A DNA stretch of 64,000 nt, taken from positions 30,788 to 94,787 of the forward strand of contig JAEWSC010000096.1 in assembly GCA_023398575.1 (NCBI GenBank). The letters are read 5' to 3'. The stretch comes from Bacillota bacterium. Its GTDB lineage: Bacteria; Bacillota; Clostridia; Christensenellales; Aristaeellaceae. Shown in pieces: positions 33,138 through 41,823 of the stretch; position 1 is the first letter of the stretch; each line of letters opens with the position of its first letter. A model generated the notes under the pieces. That model ran no database searches. It saw nothing but the letters and a program-made list of their open reading frames with translations, and was not told where the DNA came from. The position numbers were made by a program, and so were the translations under genes.

Positions 33138-34364
33138 TTATAAGTTTTTCAGCCGTTCAGTTGCCCTCAAGGTATTTTCCCGGGTGTTAAAGGCCGTCAG
33201 ACGGAAATAACCTTCGCCGCTGGGGCCAAAGCCAGAGCCGGGAGTTCCCACCAGGTTAAGCTTCGTAAGCAGTAGGTCAAAAAACGCCCAAGAGGTCATG
33301 CCTTGCGGCACCTTCAGCCAAATGTAGGGAGCATCGACGCCGCCGAATACGGTCATGCCCTGGGCAATCAGGCCTTCTCTGATAATCTTGGCGTTCTCCA
33401 TATAATAAGCAATTGTTTCTTTGATCTGCTTTTGCCCCTCATCGGAGTATACCGCCGCAGCTGCCACCTGCACAGGATAACTGACACCGTTAAACTTGGT
33501 AGCCATGCGCCGCTTCCACAGGTTGTTGAGAGATACCATATCGCCATTTGCGCCAAGGCCCTTTACGGCATGAGGGACAACCGTATAGGCGCAACGCACG
33601 CCAGTAAAGCCGGCGGTTTTGGAAAAGGAGTTGCACTCGATGGCCACATCCTTGGCCCCTTCGACCTCATAAATAGATAGCGGAACATCCTTGTTGCTTA
33701 CGTAGGCGCGGTAGGCGGCGTCGTACACAATCAGGCTGCCATGCTCCTTAGCGTAGTCTACAAACACCTTTAACTGGGCTTTTGTCAGCGTGGTACCGGT
33801 GGGGTTGTTGGGATAGCACAAGTAGATCACGTCCACCGGCTCACAGGGCAGCGCCGGTACAAAGCCGTTTGCCTCGTTGCATGGCAGGTACACAAGGTTC
33901 GACCATTTGCCGTCTGGCCCAAACTCGCCTGCCCGGCCGGCCATGGCGTTGCTGTCTACGTAGACTGGATACACGGGATCAGTAACGGCAATTTTGGCAT
34001 CCAGCGAGAAAATCTCCTGCAGGTTTCCCACATCACACTTGGCACCGTCGGAGACGAACACCTCGTCGTATTCCAACTGAACGCCGCGGGCCGCGTAATC
34101 CTTTTCCCGGATAGCGTTCACCAAAAAATCATAGCCGAAATCCGGGCCGTAGCCTTTAAAGGTTTTTACATGGGTCAGGTCGTCCACGCCCTTGTGAAAA
34201 GCTTCGATCACGGTTGGGCTTAAAGGCTGGGTCACGTCGCCGATGCCCAGGCGAATGATATCCGCGGCCGGGTTTTCTGCCTGATAGGCCTTCACCCGGC
34301 GGGCGATCTCAGCAAATAGATAGGACCCGGGCAACTTTTGATAATTTTCATTGATGCGCAGCAT
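33138..34364 (-). CDS. dapL: LL-diaminopimelate aminotransferase
   Basis: A 408-residue class I/II aminotransferase with the DapL opening (INENYQKLPGSYLFAEIARR), LGIGDVTQPL near 41, FVSDGAKCD near 105, YPNNPTGT, and the PLP lysine in NSFSKTAGFTGVR near 248. DapL turns tetrahydrodipicolinate straight into LL-diaminopimelate, bypassing the succinyl or acetyl steps. With dapA-dapB (left edge) and dapF (directly upstream) nearly the whole route is in this window. AAGGAGGAG precedes the ATG. Confidence 0.96.
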   Translation of the reverse strand: MLRINENYQKLPGSYLFAEIARRVKAYQAENPAADIIRLGIGDVTQPLSPTVIEAFHKGVDDLTHVKTFKGYGPDFGYDFLVNAIREKDYAARGVQLEYDEVFVSDGAKCDVGNLQEIFSLDAKIAVTDPVYPVYVDSNAMAGRAGEFGPDGKWSNLVYLPCNEANGFVPALPCEPVDVIYLCYPNNPTGTTLTKAQLKVFVDYAKEHGSLIVYDAAYRAYVSNKDVPLSIYEVEGAKDVAIECNSFSKTAGFTGVRCAYTVVPHAVKGLGANGDMVSLNNLWKRRMATKFNGVSYPVQVAAAAVYSDEGQKQIKETIAYYMENAKIIREGLIAQGMTVFGGVDAPYIWLKVPQGMTSWAFFDLLLTKLNLVGTPGSGFGPSGEGYFRLTAFNTRENTLRATERLKNL

Positions 34365-34405
34365 TTTTTCTCCTCCTTGCAGCTTTTGAATGTTCCGTAT
34401 ACCGG

Positions 34406-35239
34406 CTATTTTAGCCAGTTCCCATCAAAAACAAACTCCGCCGGGCCTTCCTGGTACACATGGTTATCCTCGGTGGACCATTCCACCAACAAATCACCAC
34501 CGGCAAGTTTGACCGTGGCCCGCCTGTCAACCCGGCCTCGAAGCACCGCCGCCACCAACGAAGCACAGGCACCTGTGCCGCAAGCCATGGTTTCGCCGGA
34601 CCCCCGCTCCCACACCCGCATATGCAGAAGGTCCCGGCGGATGATGCTTACAAACTCCGTATTCGTGCGCTCGGGGAAAATCGGATGGTTTTCAATCGTC
34701 GGTCCCACCGCAGAGAGATTAACAAGATCAGGATCGTCCACGAACAGAACCGCGTGGGGGTTCCCCATGCTGACGCAGGTGATTTGGTAGGTATGACCGG
34801 CGGCTTGTATTCGCTGGTCCAGCACCATTTCGCCCGGCAAGTTCACCGGGATCAAGCGGGGATTCAATTCCGGCGTACCCATATCCACCCGCACCTTGGA
34901 AACCTTTTTACCTTCCACCGTGAGCTTCAATGGCCTTAGGCCGCCCAATGTGCGAAGCATGATATCCGTCTTGTCCGTCATGCCCCGCTCGTACACGTAC
35001 TTGCCGATGCAGCGGGAGGCGTTGCCGCACATTTGTGCCTCGCTGCCATCGGCGTTAAAAATCCGCATTTCAAAATCCGCTGTGTCGCTGGGCAGAATCA
35101 GCACCAGCCCATCGGATCCCACACCAAAATGGGGCTTGCTGATCGCGATGGCCAGGCTGACCGGGTCTTTAACAACCTCTTCAAAACAATTTACATAAAC
35201 GTAATCATTGCCGATGCCGTGCATCTTTGTAAACCGCAT
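34406..35239 (-). CDS. dapF: Diaminopimelate epimerase
   Basis: A 277-residue protein with the two catalytic cysteines of the racemase fold: QMCGNASRC near residue 72 and MACGTGACAS near 218. The opening MRFTKMHGIGNDYV is typical. DapF converts LL- to meso-diaminopimelate for peptidoglycan and lysine. ATG 35239 is ten bases after GGAG; a GTG two codons earlier is closer (four bases) and cannot be excluded. dapL follows after 41 bases. Confidence 0.95.
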   Translation of the reverse strand: MRFTKMHGIGNDYVYVNCFEEVVKDPVSLAIAISKPHFGVGSDGLVLILPSDTADFEMRIFNADGSEAQMCGNASRCIGKYVYERGMTDKTDIMLRTLGGLRPLKLTVEGKKVSKVRVDMGTPELNPRLIPVNLPGEMVLDQRIQAAGHTYQITCVSMGNPHAVLFVDDPDLVNLSAVGPTIENHPIFPERTNTEFVSIIRRDLLHMRVWERGSGETMACGTGACASLVAAVLRGRVDRRATVKLAGGDLLVEWSTEDNHVYQEGPAEFVFDGNWLK

Positions 35240-35372
35240 TATCACCGCGCTCCTTCTTTGCGGAATAACTGGATGTTAACTCGTATTATATGAGAAAGTC
35301 CAACAAAGTTCTACAAAAGGAGAAAAAGATGTAAATTTGTCATCCAATTGCAATAAATTGTTAAGAAGACTG

Positions 35373-35401
35373 TTGACGTTTTCATCGAGCACTTCTATAA
35401 T
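35373..35401 (+). promoter_or_regulatory. Promoter of the phosphodiester glycosidase gene
   Basis: TTGACG (35373-35378), 17 bases, TATAAT (35396-35401). Confidence 0.82.
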
Positions 35402-35448
35402 AAAACGGAGAGCTCATGCATATACCTTGTCCAAGGAGGTGTACAAGC

Positions 35449-36405
35449 ATGCAAATTTTACGAAAATTTGCCGCCCTGGTGGTGACTTTACTCCTGTTTC
35501 TGCCCACAAACTCAGCACTGGTGGAGGGAAATGCCACATCGACGCTTGCCCCGGCGACCATCGCCTTTGACCCTGGAGCAGACGAAGGCTATCTGCCCGA
35601 AGGCCTGGAGCCTTACATTCGTAACGATTGGGAAAACGGTTCATGGATGTACATAACCCAGGATCTGCGTGTTCAGATCACCCGTTACCGGCAGACCACC
35701 CCCGTAAAGCTTGTGTGGTACATTGCCGATATCCGCAGTGAAAGCCAAGTCATGCAGACCATTCCCTTCAACGAGGAACGACCCGGCCGCACCAATGGCC
35801 TGCCGGAGGACATGGCGCAAAAGCACAAGGTAGTGTACGCCCAGAGCGGCGACTTCTATTCTTACCGCATCGCCAATGACAAGCGTCCCGGCATCATCAT
35901 CCGCAATGGTGAAATTCTCTACAGCAAAACCTATGACAAGCCCATTCTGGCCCTGCCCAGTTTGGACAACGCCGCGTTTTTTCCCAATGGGGATATGAAG
36001 GTATTCGGGTCATATGAGCTCTCGGCCCAAGAATACATCGACATGGGCGCCACAGACGTGTTGGCCTTTGGCCCCATCCTCATTAAGGACAGTGCGGTCA
36101 ATCCGGCGATGTACACCAACTTTACCCATGAGGAGCCCCGCAGCGCTATCGGCATCATCGCCCCCGGCCACTATATTGGTATGCTGGTGGAGGGGCGCAC
36201 CGAATTTTCTGATGGCTGCGGCTTGCAATTTGTGGCCGATACGCTGTATGATCTTGGATGCACCGATGCTCTGAACCTGGATGGCGGCGGCACCGCAGCC
36301 ATGGTGTTTATGGGCAAAAGCGTGGAGCTGGGCAGCGGCGGTGGCGTATCAGAAAACGGCAGAGCCATCCCGGATATTCTGTCCATCGGTACCTATACAG
36401 AATAA
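35449..36405 (+). CDS. Secreted phosphodiester glycosidase family protein (NAGPA domain)
   Basis: A signal peptide (MQILRKF, hydrophobic core, about 28 residues) precedes a NAGPA/DUF2233 domain covering most of the remaining 290 residues: QSGDFYSYR near 139, PILIKDSAVNP near 205, RSAIGI and the closing CTDALNLDGGGTAAMVFMGK near 280. Family members split sugar-phosphodiester links, for example in wall polymers; the substrate is unknown. AAGGAGGTG lies seven bases before ATG 35449. A threonine-aldolase-like gene follows after 14 bases. Confidence 0.85.
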   Translation: MQILRKFAALVVTLLLFLPTNSALVEGNATSTLAPATIAFDPGADEGYLPEGLEPYIRNDWENGSWMYITQDLRVQITRYRQTTPVKLVWYIADIRSESQVMQTIPFNEERPGRTNGLPEDMAQKHKVVYAQSGDFYSYRIANDKRPGIIIRNGEILYSKTYDKPILALPSLDNAAFFPNGDMKVFGSYELSAQEYIDMGATDVLAFGPILIKDSAVNPAMYTNFTHEEPRSAIGIIAPGHYIGMLVEGRTEFSDGCGLQFVADTLYDLGCTDALNLDGGGTAAMVFMGKSVELGSGGGVSENGRAIPDILSIGTYTE

Positions 36406-36419
36406 AAGGCGGCACACAC

Positions 36420-37451
36420 ATGATCCTGTTTTGCAGCGACTATCAGGAAGGGGCCCATCCCTCAATTCTTCAAAAGCTTCAGGACATCAACCTTCTACAA
36501 AATCCAGGCTACGGAGCCGATGACATTTGCCATGGGGCGGCGACGCTAATCAAAGAAAAGTGCGTCTGCCCGGAGGCTGACGTGCACTTTCTTGTCGGTG
36601 GCACACAAACCAATACAACCGTTATTTCCGCGGCACTGCGCCCCCATCAGGGGGTGCTTTGCGCGCACACGGGGCATATCAACGTACACGAGACCGGGGC
36701 CATTGAGGCAGTGGGCCACAAGGTGCTGGGGGTTACAAGCCCCGACGGCAAGATCACGGCAGCCCAGGTGGAGCGGGAAGTATTGCTGCAAGCGGACTTT
36801 GAGCACACCGTTAAGCCCGGCATGGTGTACATTTCTTTCCCTACTGAGCTTGGTACGTTGTATACGCTGGAAGAGCTTACCACGCTGCGCAAGGTTTGCG
36901 ACAAGCATCGCCTGTACCTGTTCCTGGACGGTGCACGGCTGGGTTATGGCCTGTGCGGCGAAGGCAACGATGTTTCTCTTACGGATATTGCCAGGCTGTG
37001 CGACGTGTTCTATATCGGCGGTACCAAGGTTGGCGCGCTGTTTGGCGAAGCCGTAATCATCAATCATCCCGCTTTGAAAACCGATTTCCGCTACTTTATT
37101 AAGCAGCGGGGCGGTCTGCTCGCCAAGGGCTGGCTGCTTGGCGTACAGTTTCAGGCGCTGTTTGAGGATGATAAATACTTCACTATCGCGCAGCATGCCC
37201 AAAGTCTGGCCATGCTTATCCGCAATTCTCTGCGCCGTATGCACATCCCATTCCTCATCGAGTCGCCCACAAACCAACAGTTTCCCATCCTTCCTGATAG
37301 CATTATTGAAAATCTCAAAGAACGTTACACCCTGTGCTTTCAGGAAAAAATCGATGACACGCATACCGCCGTGCGCATCTGCACCTCCTGGGCTACCAGG
37401 GAGGAGGACGTGCTGGGCCTAATCAAGGATTTGAGAGAGCTCCTTTCTTAG
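36420..37451 (+). CDS. Threonine aldolase / beta-eliminating lyase family PLP enzyme
   Basis: A 343-residue fold-type I PLP enzyme: CSDYQEGAHPSIL opening, HFLVGGTQTNTTVI near 56 (phosphate loop), HINVHETGAIE near 83 (ring-stacking His), FLDGARLGYGL near 175, and PLP lysine in YIGGTKVGALFGEA near 203. Relatives cleave L-threonine to glycine and acetaldehyde, but related lyases of other amino acids cannot be excluded. It probably shares a transcript with the glycosidase and ends at a clear terminator. Confidence 0.85.
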   Translation: MILFCSDYQEGAHPSILQKLQDINLLQNPGYGADDICHGAATLIKEKCVCPEADVHFLVGGTQTNTTVISAALRPHQGVLCAHTGHINVHETGAIEAVGHKVLGVTSPDGKITAAQVEREVLLQADFEHTVKPGMVYISFPTELGTLYTLEELTTLRKVCDKHRLYLFLDGARLGYGLCGEGNDVSLTDIARLCDVFYIGGTKVGALFGEAVIINHPALKTDFRYFIKQRGGLLAKGWLLGVQFQALFEDDKYFTIAQHAQSLAMLIRNSLRRMHIPFLIESPTNQQFPILPDSIIENLKERYTLCFQEKIDDTHTAVRICTSWATREEDVLGLIKDLRELLS

Positions 37452-37501
37452 CAACATCTTCCGTCCTGTATGAAAACGATGCAGCTCTCCGAATGCTGAC
37501 A

Positions 37502-37535
37502 AATAGCAAGATGCTTTGCGTCTTGTTATTTTTTT
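37502..37535 (+). terminator. Terminator after the threonine-aldolase-like gene
   Basis: AATAGCAAGA (37502-37511) pairs with TCTTGTTATT (37521-37530), one G-T pair, followed by at least five more T. Confidence 0.85.
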
Positions 37536-37590
37536 GTCTAATTGTGCAAGAAAAGTAGATAATTCTAGAATATTTCATAAAATAGTGCTA

Positions 37591-37619
37591 TTGAATTTTA
37601 TTTTACGTCGAACTATACT
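37591..37619 (+). promoter_or_regulatory. Promoter of the antiporter gene
   Basis: TTGAAT (37591-37596), 17 bases, TATACT (37614-37619). Confidence 0.72.
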
Positions 37620-37668
37620 TAGAGCTTGGCGGCCATCGGCAAGTTGTTATATAAAAAGGAGTCTTCTC

Positions 37669-38997
37669 ATGTTATCGTATCATTATCTGCTGGACCTTGC
37701 CCTCATTCTATTATGCACTAAATTGCTTGGGCTGTTTACCCGGCGGCTGCATATGCCACAGGTGGTAGGAGCATTACTGGCGGGTGTCATTTTAGGACCA
37801 GCAGCACTGAACATTTTGCACGAAACAGATTTTATCAAGCAGATGGCGGAATTGGGTGTCATCATACTCATGTTTAACGCTGGCCTGCAAACGAATGTTT
37901 CCGAGTTAAAGAAGGCCGGAAAAGCATCATTCATCATCGCACTAGCTGGCGTTTTGGTTCCTCTAGCAGGTGGTTTCGGCGTTGCCTTCCTGTTCAACCA
38001 GGGGGCCATTGTACAGGGCAATACCAGTGTTTTTTTACAAAACATTTTTATTGGCGTCATACTGACCGCGACCTCAGTGAGCATAACCGTAGAAACATTA
38101 AAAGAACTGGGCAAACTGGATACCCGGGCGGGCAATGCCATTCTTGGTGCGGCATTGATCGACGATATTCTTGGCATCATCGCCCTCACCGTCATATCCA
38201 GCGCTGCGGACGCAAGTGTGAACATTTGGATGGTTCTATTAAAGATTCTGCTGTTCTTCGTATTTATTGCTGTGGCCGGTTTTGTGTTTTATAAAGGATT
38301 TGTCTACTTTAACCGCCGGGATGACAGGGATTTGCGCCGGTATGTCATCGTTGGCTTTGTATTCTGCTTATTGCTGGCATTCAGCGCAGAAAAGTTTTTC
38401 GGTGTAGCGGACATTACAGGCGCCTACTTTGCCGGCTTGATCATATGCAATACACAGCGGTCTAAGTATATGGCCTCCCGTTTTGAAACGCTGTCGTATA
38501 TCCTTCTATCGCCCATTTTCTTTGCCAGCATCGGCCTGACGGTAGAACTGCCGAGCATGTCAACCACCATTATAATGTTCTCCGGCCTGCTGCTACTTGT
38601 TGCAATTCTAACTAAAATTATCGGCTGCGGCTTTGGTGCAAAGCTTTGCAGGTACACAAAGGAAGAGTCCATGCAAATTGGCGTGGGCATGATCTCCCGC
38701 GGCGAGGTAGCATTGATTGTGGCGAATAAAGGCAGCGCCATGGGATTGATGAACACTGTATTCTTCGGTCCAATCATCATCGTTGTCATTGCTACAACCA
38801 TCATTACACCCATCCTGCTCAAGCTCGTGTTCCAAAGAGGAAGCCAAGAATACAGCACATCAGTAAACGAAGACAATCTTCTGGTGGACGAATTCAACGA
38901 GGCAGAACGTCTGGAAATGCAGGAGCAGCATTTGATTGTGGATGCAGAAAAAGCAGAAATTGCCGCACACATGGAAAAAAGAAAAAAAGTCGTATAA
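37669..38997 (+). CDS. Cation:proton antiporter (CPA2 family)
   Basis: A 442-residue protein with about 12-13 membrane segments. It has the CPA2 opening (LLGLFTRRLHMPQVVGALLAGVILGP), the TATSVSITVETLKELG stretch near 140 and the paired-Asp ion site ALIDDILGII near 162. These exchange sodium or potassium for protons. The hydrophilic C-terminal tail of about 45 residues is rich in Glu/Lys, and no NAD-binding TrkA-N domain is attached. AAAAGGAG precedes ATG 37669. It has its own promoter and terminator. Confidence 0.9.
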   Translation: MLSYHYLLDLALILLCTKLLGLFTRRLHMPQVVGALLAGVILGPAALNILHETDFIKQMAELGVIILMFNAGLQTNVSELKKAGKASFIIALAGVLVPLAGGFGVAFLFNQGAIVQGNTSVFLQNIFIGVILTATSVSITVETLKELGKLDTRAGNAILGAALIDDILGIIALTVISSAADASVNIWMVLLKILLFFVFIAVAGFVFYKGFVYFNRRDDRDLRRYVIVGFVFCLLLAFSAEKFFGVADITGAYFAGLIICNTQRSKYMASRFETLSYILLSPIFFASIGLTVELPSMSTTIIMFSGLLLLVAILTKIIGCGFGAKLCRYTKEESMQIGVGMISRGEVALIVANKGSAMGLMNTVFFGPIIIVVIATTIITPILLKLVFQRGSQEYSTSVNEDNLLVDEFNEAERLEMQEQHLIVDAEKAEIAAHMEKRKKVV

Positions 38998-39020
38998 GCG
39001 AACTTTATCCTCACGATTTG

Positions 39021-39055
39021 CAAACAGCCCCTTTATCAAATAAGGGGGCTGTTTG
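39021..39055 (+). terminator. Terminator after the antiporter
   Basis: CAAACAGCCCC (39021-39031) pairs with GGGGCTGTTTG ending at 39055. Its 3' arm overlaps the -35 box of the next promoter. Confidence 0.82.
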
Positions 39056-39081
39056 CTGTTGTTGAGAACATCAGGTATAAT
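39053..39081 (+). promoter_or_regulatory. Promoter of the first HD-domain gene
   Basis: TTGCTG (39053-39058), 17 bases, TATAAT (39076-39081). Confidence 0.65.
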
Positions 39082-39132
39082 CATTCGTATCATATGTAAA
39101 AGACGAATACTCACAAAGGAGTGCATATCGGT

Positions 39133-39807
39133 TTGTATAAGCAAATGTTCCGCTATGTACAAGATTATCTTGTAGCGGCAGGCTGCGATGAAGCTTCCAA
39201 ATCAAGCGGTTATGCTTTTCGCAAACGGTCTGAGCATATAAGGCGTGTATTCCTGTGGGCGAAACGGCTCACCGAAGGAGAAGAAGGCATCAATACAGCA
39301 GCTATCCTGACCGCCGCTATTTTTCATGACATCGGCTATGCTCGTTTGCCAGAAGAGATGGAGCATGCCCAAAACAGCGCTGTCCTGTGCGAAAAATATC
39401 TTACGGAAAATGGCTATGACCGCGCGTTTATTGATCTTGTCACCTATCTTGTCAAAAATCACTCCAGCAAGGAAATGCTCAAAGCTGCCGATACACAGTT
39501 GGAATTGATATTGCTGATGGAAGCCGATCTGTTGGATGAAACCGGCGCGCTGTCCATCGTGTGGGATTGTATGGCCGAAGGCACAAAGGAGATTCAATCC
39601 TTTGAGAAGTCGTACAACCACATTTTGAGTTACTCTATGAAGGAATTGAGCATAAACCCCATGATTACAGATAAGGCGAAAGCATTCTGGGACGATAAGC
39701 AACGCCTTGCAAAAACGTTTGTGGAGCAACTGCGTTATGACTTGGGTTTGCAGGATGCAAGCTTTCAAGCAACAGAGGCCCCCTACAGAGATATAGGGGA
39801 CGAATGA
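39133..39807 (+). CDS. HD-domain metal-dependent phosphohydrolase
   Basis: About 224 residues with the HD motif set: SEHIRRVFLWAKRL near 32 (first His), AIFHDIGYARLP near 58 (His-Asp) and a distal Asp in EADLLDETG near 128. HD proteins hydrolyse phosphate esters or nucleotides; the substrate is unknown. The start is uncertain: AAAGGAG at 39115-39121 best serves TTG 39133 (11 bases), GTG 39121 overlaps it and ATG 39145 is too far. It converges on another HD gene. Confidence 0.75.
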   Translation: MYKQMFRYVQDYLVAAGCDEASKSSGYAFRKRSEHIRRVFLWAKRLTEGEEGINTAAILTAAIFHDIGYARLPEEMEHAQNSAVLCEKYLTENGYDRAFIDLVTYLVKNHSSKEMLKAADTQLELILLMEADLLDETGALSIVWDCMAEGTKEIQSFEKSYNHILSYSMKELSINPMITDKAKAFWDDKQRLAKTFVEQLRYDLGLQDASFQATEAPYRDIGDE

Positions 39808-39838
39808 TAAATATCAAGCTCTTGTTGTGCTCCTCGTC

Positions 39839-40303
39839 CTAAATTAATCCAAATTCTATCTGAAGACTCTCATACCTCTGTTTTCTTGCCCCGACAATTT
39901 CGAACAGAGGATTATATAAGCGATGCTGCAAAACATCAGCATCAATCAACACCTCATCAAAAGCGGAAAATTTTTCATCTTTGCTGCTGTGGTTATATAT
40001 TGCACTACATATTGAATCTATTTCATCACCGGCGAAGCATTGCAATGAGGTTAAGATATCTCTTGCCATGTCTGAGCCTTTATGAGCATGTTCCTTTGTA
40101 TCCATCGTTGAATAAGCATAGATATCGTGAAGCATACCTGCTATTGTTGCCAGCTCGGCATTTTCGCTTCTTTTCAAGGCGATCAGCGTACAAGCCTGTG
40201 ATACACCATATAAATGCAGATACCCGCATCTTCTTTCATATGTATCCGGAATATGTAAAAGTATGGAATCAACATATTCTCGGACTTTCTCAATTCTATC
40301 CAC
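39839..40303 (-). CDS. HD-domain protein
   Basis: A 154-residue HD protein: GYLHLYGVSQACTLIALKR near 27 (first His), GMLHDIYAY near 55 (His-Asp), YNHSSKDEK near 105 and IDADVLQHRLYNP near 121 (distal Asp). It is related in type but not closely similar to its neighbour at 39.1 kb. GTG 40303 is the start, with GGGGAG nine bases ahead. No partner gene or membrane segment is seen; the substrate is unknown. Confidence 0.8.
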   Translation of the reverse strand: MDRIEKVREYVDSILLHIPDTYERRCGYLHLYGVSQACTLIALKRSENAELATIAGMLHDIYAYSTMDTKEHAHKGSDMARDILTSLQCFAGDEIDSICSAIYNHSSKDEKFSAFDEVLIDADVLQHRLYNPLFEIVGARKQRYESLQIEFGLI

Positions 40304-40368
40304 GTTTCTCGCTCCCCATCACATATTTGAAATTCAAATTGGAATTTGCCAGCACTGCGCTATACTTT

Positions 40369-40938
40369 TCATGCGATGATGGTTCTAACGTAGTAATGAT
40401 CAAACCTAAATCCCCGGTCAGGCTGAAATCGATTTGCCACAAGCGCGCTGACTTTGCAAGGTTCGTCTGGCGGCGCCTTCATAATCACCTGATTGACTTC
40501 AAAGTCATTTGCCAGTTTAGAAGCCATCAACCTGATGATTTCTGCAAAGTTCGCCTCCTGTTCATAACTGGATAACAAATCGACCCTCAAAATCCCGATA
40601 GGCGTTTCATCTCCAAAGAACCATTTTCCCCATGGCAGCGGGGCAATTTCAATCGTTCCAATCGCTTTGCCGTTTTCCTTGCTTATTACACTCCACCTGA
40701 GGAATGTACGGCGCTCATACTCCATTCGCCAGAGCCGTATCGCGTTTTTCATGACATCAATGGATGCACACCGGAATTCACCATTGCAGTTATCGTTGTT
40801 CATGTGGCTCAAAGTGACAGGGTCGCAATAGCACACTAATAAGTCCTCCGCGTCTTTTTCATGTACATGGCTGAAAATGAAATGCTCGGTTTCATACACC
40901 GGACATTCATCAAACGGGTTCACCTTTTTGCTTTGCAT
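40369..40938 (-). CDS. GNAT family acetyltransferase (RimJ/RimL type)
   Basis: A 189-residue acetyltransferase of the Acetyltransf_3 kind: ETEHFIFSHVHEKDAEDLLVCY opening, SVISKENGKAIGTIEIAP in the central sheet, and LRVDLLSSYEQEANFAEIIRLMAS in place of the usual acetyl-CoA loop. The R/Q-x-x-G-x-G/A loop is weak, so acetyl-CoA binding is not assured. GGAGG precedes ATG 40938. It stands 65 bases from the HD gene and has no clear partner. Confidence 0.65.
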   Translation of the reverse strand: MQSKKVNPFDECPVYETEHFIFSHVHEKDAEDLLVCYCDPVTLSHMNNDNCNGEFRCASIDVMKNAIRLWRMEYERRTFLRWSVISKENGKAIGTIEIAPLPWGKWFFGDETPIGILRVDLLSSYEQEANFAEIIRLMASKLANDFEVNQVIMKAPPDEPCKVSALVANRFQPDRGFRFDHYYVRTIIA

Positions 40939-41102
40939 ACGAAATCCTCCCCCCAAATGCATAATCAGCGACGAAAAACCGTCCGTCAAATTCCTGTTTA
41001 TCGATCAGACGCACATTTATTTATATGCATTTTATCATGTAATTTTTTACAACTCAAGACAAGCTCCTTCAAAAATTACATTGATTACGCACAAACAAAA
41101 CA

Positions 41103-41134
41103 CCCCTTTTGCAGTCTTCAGTCTGCAAAGGGGG
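41103..41134 (-). terminator. Terminator after the small P-loop kinase gene
   Basis: CCCCTTTTGCAG (41103-41114) pairs with CTGCAAAGGGGG (41123-41134), one G-T pair. On the minus strand GTGTTTTGTTTG follows the stem. Confidence 0.75.
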
Positions 41135-41207
41135 CATTTCCATGCAAGGTAACCAGCAAGTTACTTGCGCTGAAATCCAGAACAATGATACACATCGGGC
41201 AAGACCC

Positions 41208-41702
41208 TCATATAAACCCTTCCAGTTGGGAAGGATTGTTTATTACAATCAACTTATGCTCGTATGCTGCAAGCATTTTCACAAACTCCGGCCGGCCCTT
41301 TTCAAAATCCCATGTCCATTTGTACATCATGCGCAGCATGTGGAAATCTGATTTGTAATGGCATTGCTCGATACCTAACTGCTGCTTGATAAAGCGGCAG
41401 AAAATACGATACAGGCGCGTATGCAACGGCGTATCCAGAAATACAATGGTATCTGCCAAATCCAATAGGCAGTGGCAGCTTTTTCTGTATGTGCCTTCGA
41501 TGATCCAGCCGCCCGCCGCATCGATATCCGCGATTATCTGCTGCTGCTCATCCGGCGTGCGCTTGTGCCGCTGTGTATCTTCTCCGCCATGAGCAATAGC
41601 ATCCAGTTCATAAAAGGGAAGCCCCTTCTTTGTCGAAAGCGCCTTGGCAAGCGTCGTCTTACCGCTTGCCACAATGCCAATGATATATATCTTTTGTGTC
41701 AA
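41208..41702 (-). CDS. Small P-loop nucleotide kinase-like protein
   Basis: The 164 residues open with a beta strand and Walker A IIGIVASGKTTLAKALS near residues 6-22, then FYELDAIAHGG near 31, GGWIIEGTYRKSCH near 65, and ADTIVFLDTPLHTRL near 85. This is the layout of topology-modulation (FlaR-like) and adenylate-kinase-like proteins; the substrate is not known. TTG 41702 is chosen because GGGGAG lies six bases ahead; the upstream ATGs at 41720 and 41735 lack a ribosome site. Confidence 0.75.
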   Translation of the reverse strand: MTQKIYIIGIVASGKTTLAKALSTKKGLPFYELDAIAHGGEDTQRHKRTPDEQQQIIADIDAAGGWIIEGTYRKSCHCLLDLADTIVFLDTPLHTRLYRIFCRFIKQQLGIEQCHYKSDFHMLRMMYKWTWDFEKGRPEFVKMLAAYEHKLIVINNPSQLEGFI

Positions 41703-41772
41703 GCCTTTCTCCCCTATCATTAACAGCTTGTTCAAATAATCAAATTCTCTTGCCGCCCCAAAAAACAGGGAT

Positions 41773-41795
41773 ACCCAAGGGACATTGTCCCTTGG
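41773..41795 (-). repeat. Palindrome CCCAAGGGAC-N3-GTCCCTTGGG
   Basis: Perfect ten-base arms with three bases between, downstream of pheT. On the minus strand it is followed after a few bases by CTGTTTTTTGG, so it may help to end pheST transcripts. It shares its core with the next palindrome and with the crh terminator. Confidence 0.8.
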
Positions 41796-41802
41796 GCAGA
41801 GG

Positions 41803-41823
41803 TGCAGGGGACGGTGTCCCCTG
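41803..41823 (-). repeat. Palindrome GCAGGGGAC-N3-GTCCCCTGC
   Basis: Perfect nine-base arms with three bases between, starting directly at the pheT stop codon. It stands seven bases from the similar palindrome at 41773-41795. Confidence 0.8.

Noticed and set aside
36258..36419. N-terminal extension of the threonine-aldolase-like gene into the glycosidase gene
   Set aside because: It overlaps another gene in a different frame; ATG 36420 matches the family's N-terminus.
36546..37364. 272-codon minus-strand frame opposite the threonine-aldolase-like gene
   Set aside because: No ribosome site; the plus-strand gene has clear PLP-enzyme motifs.
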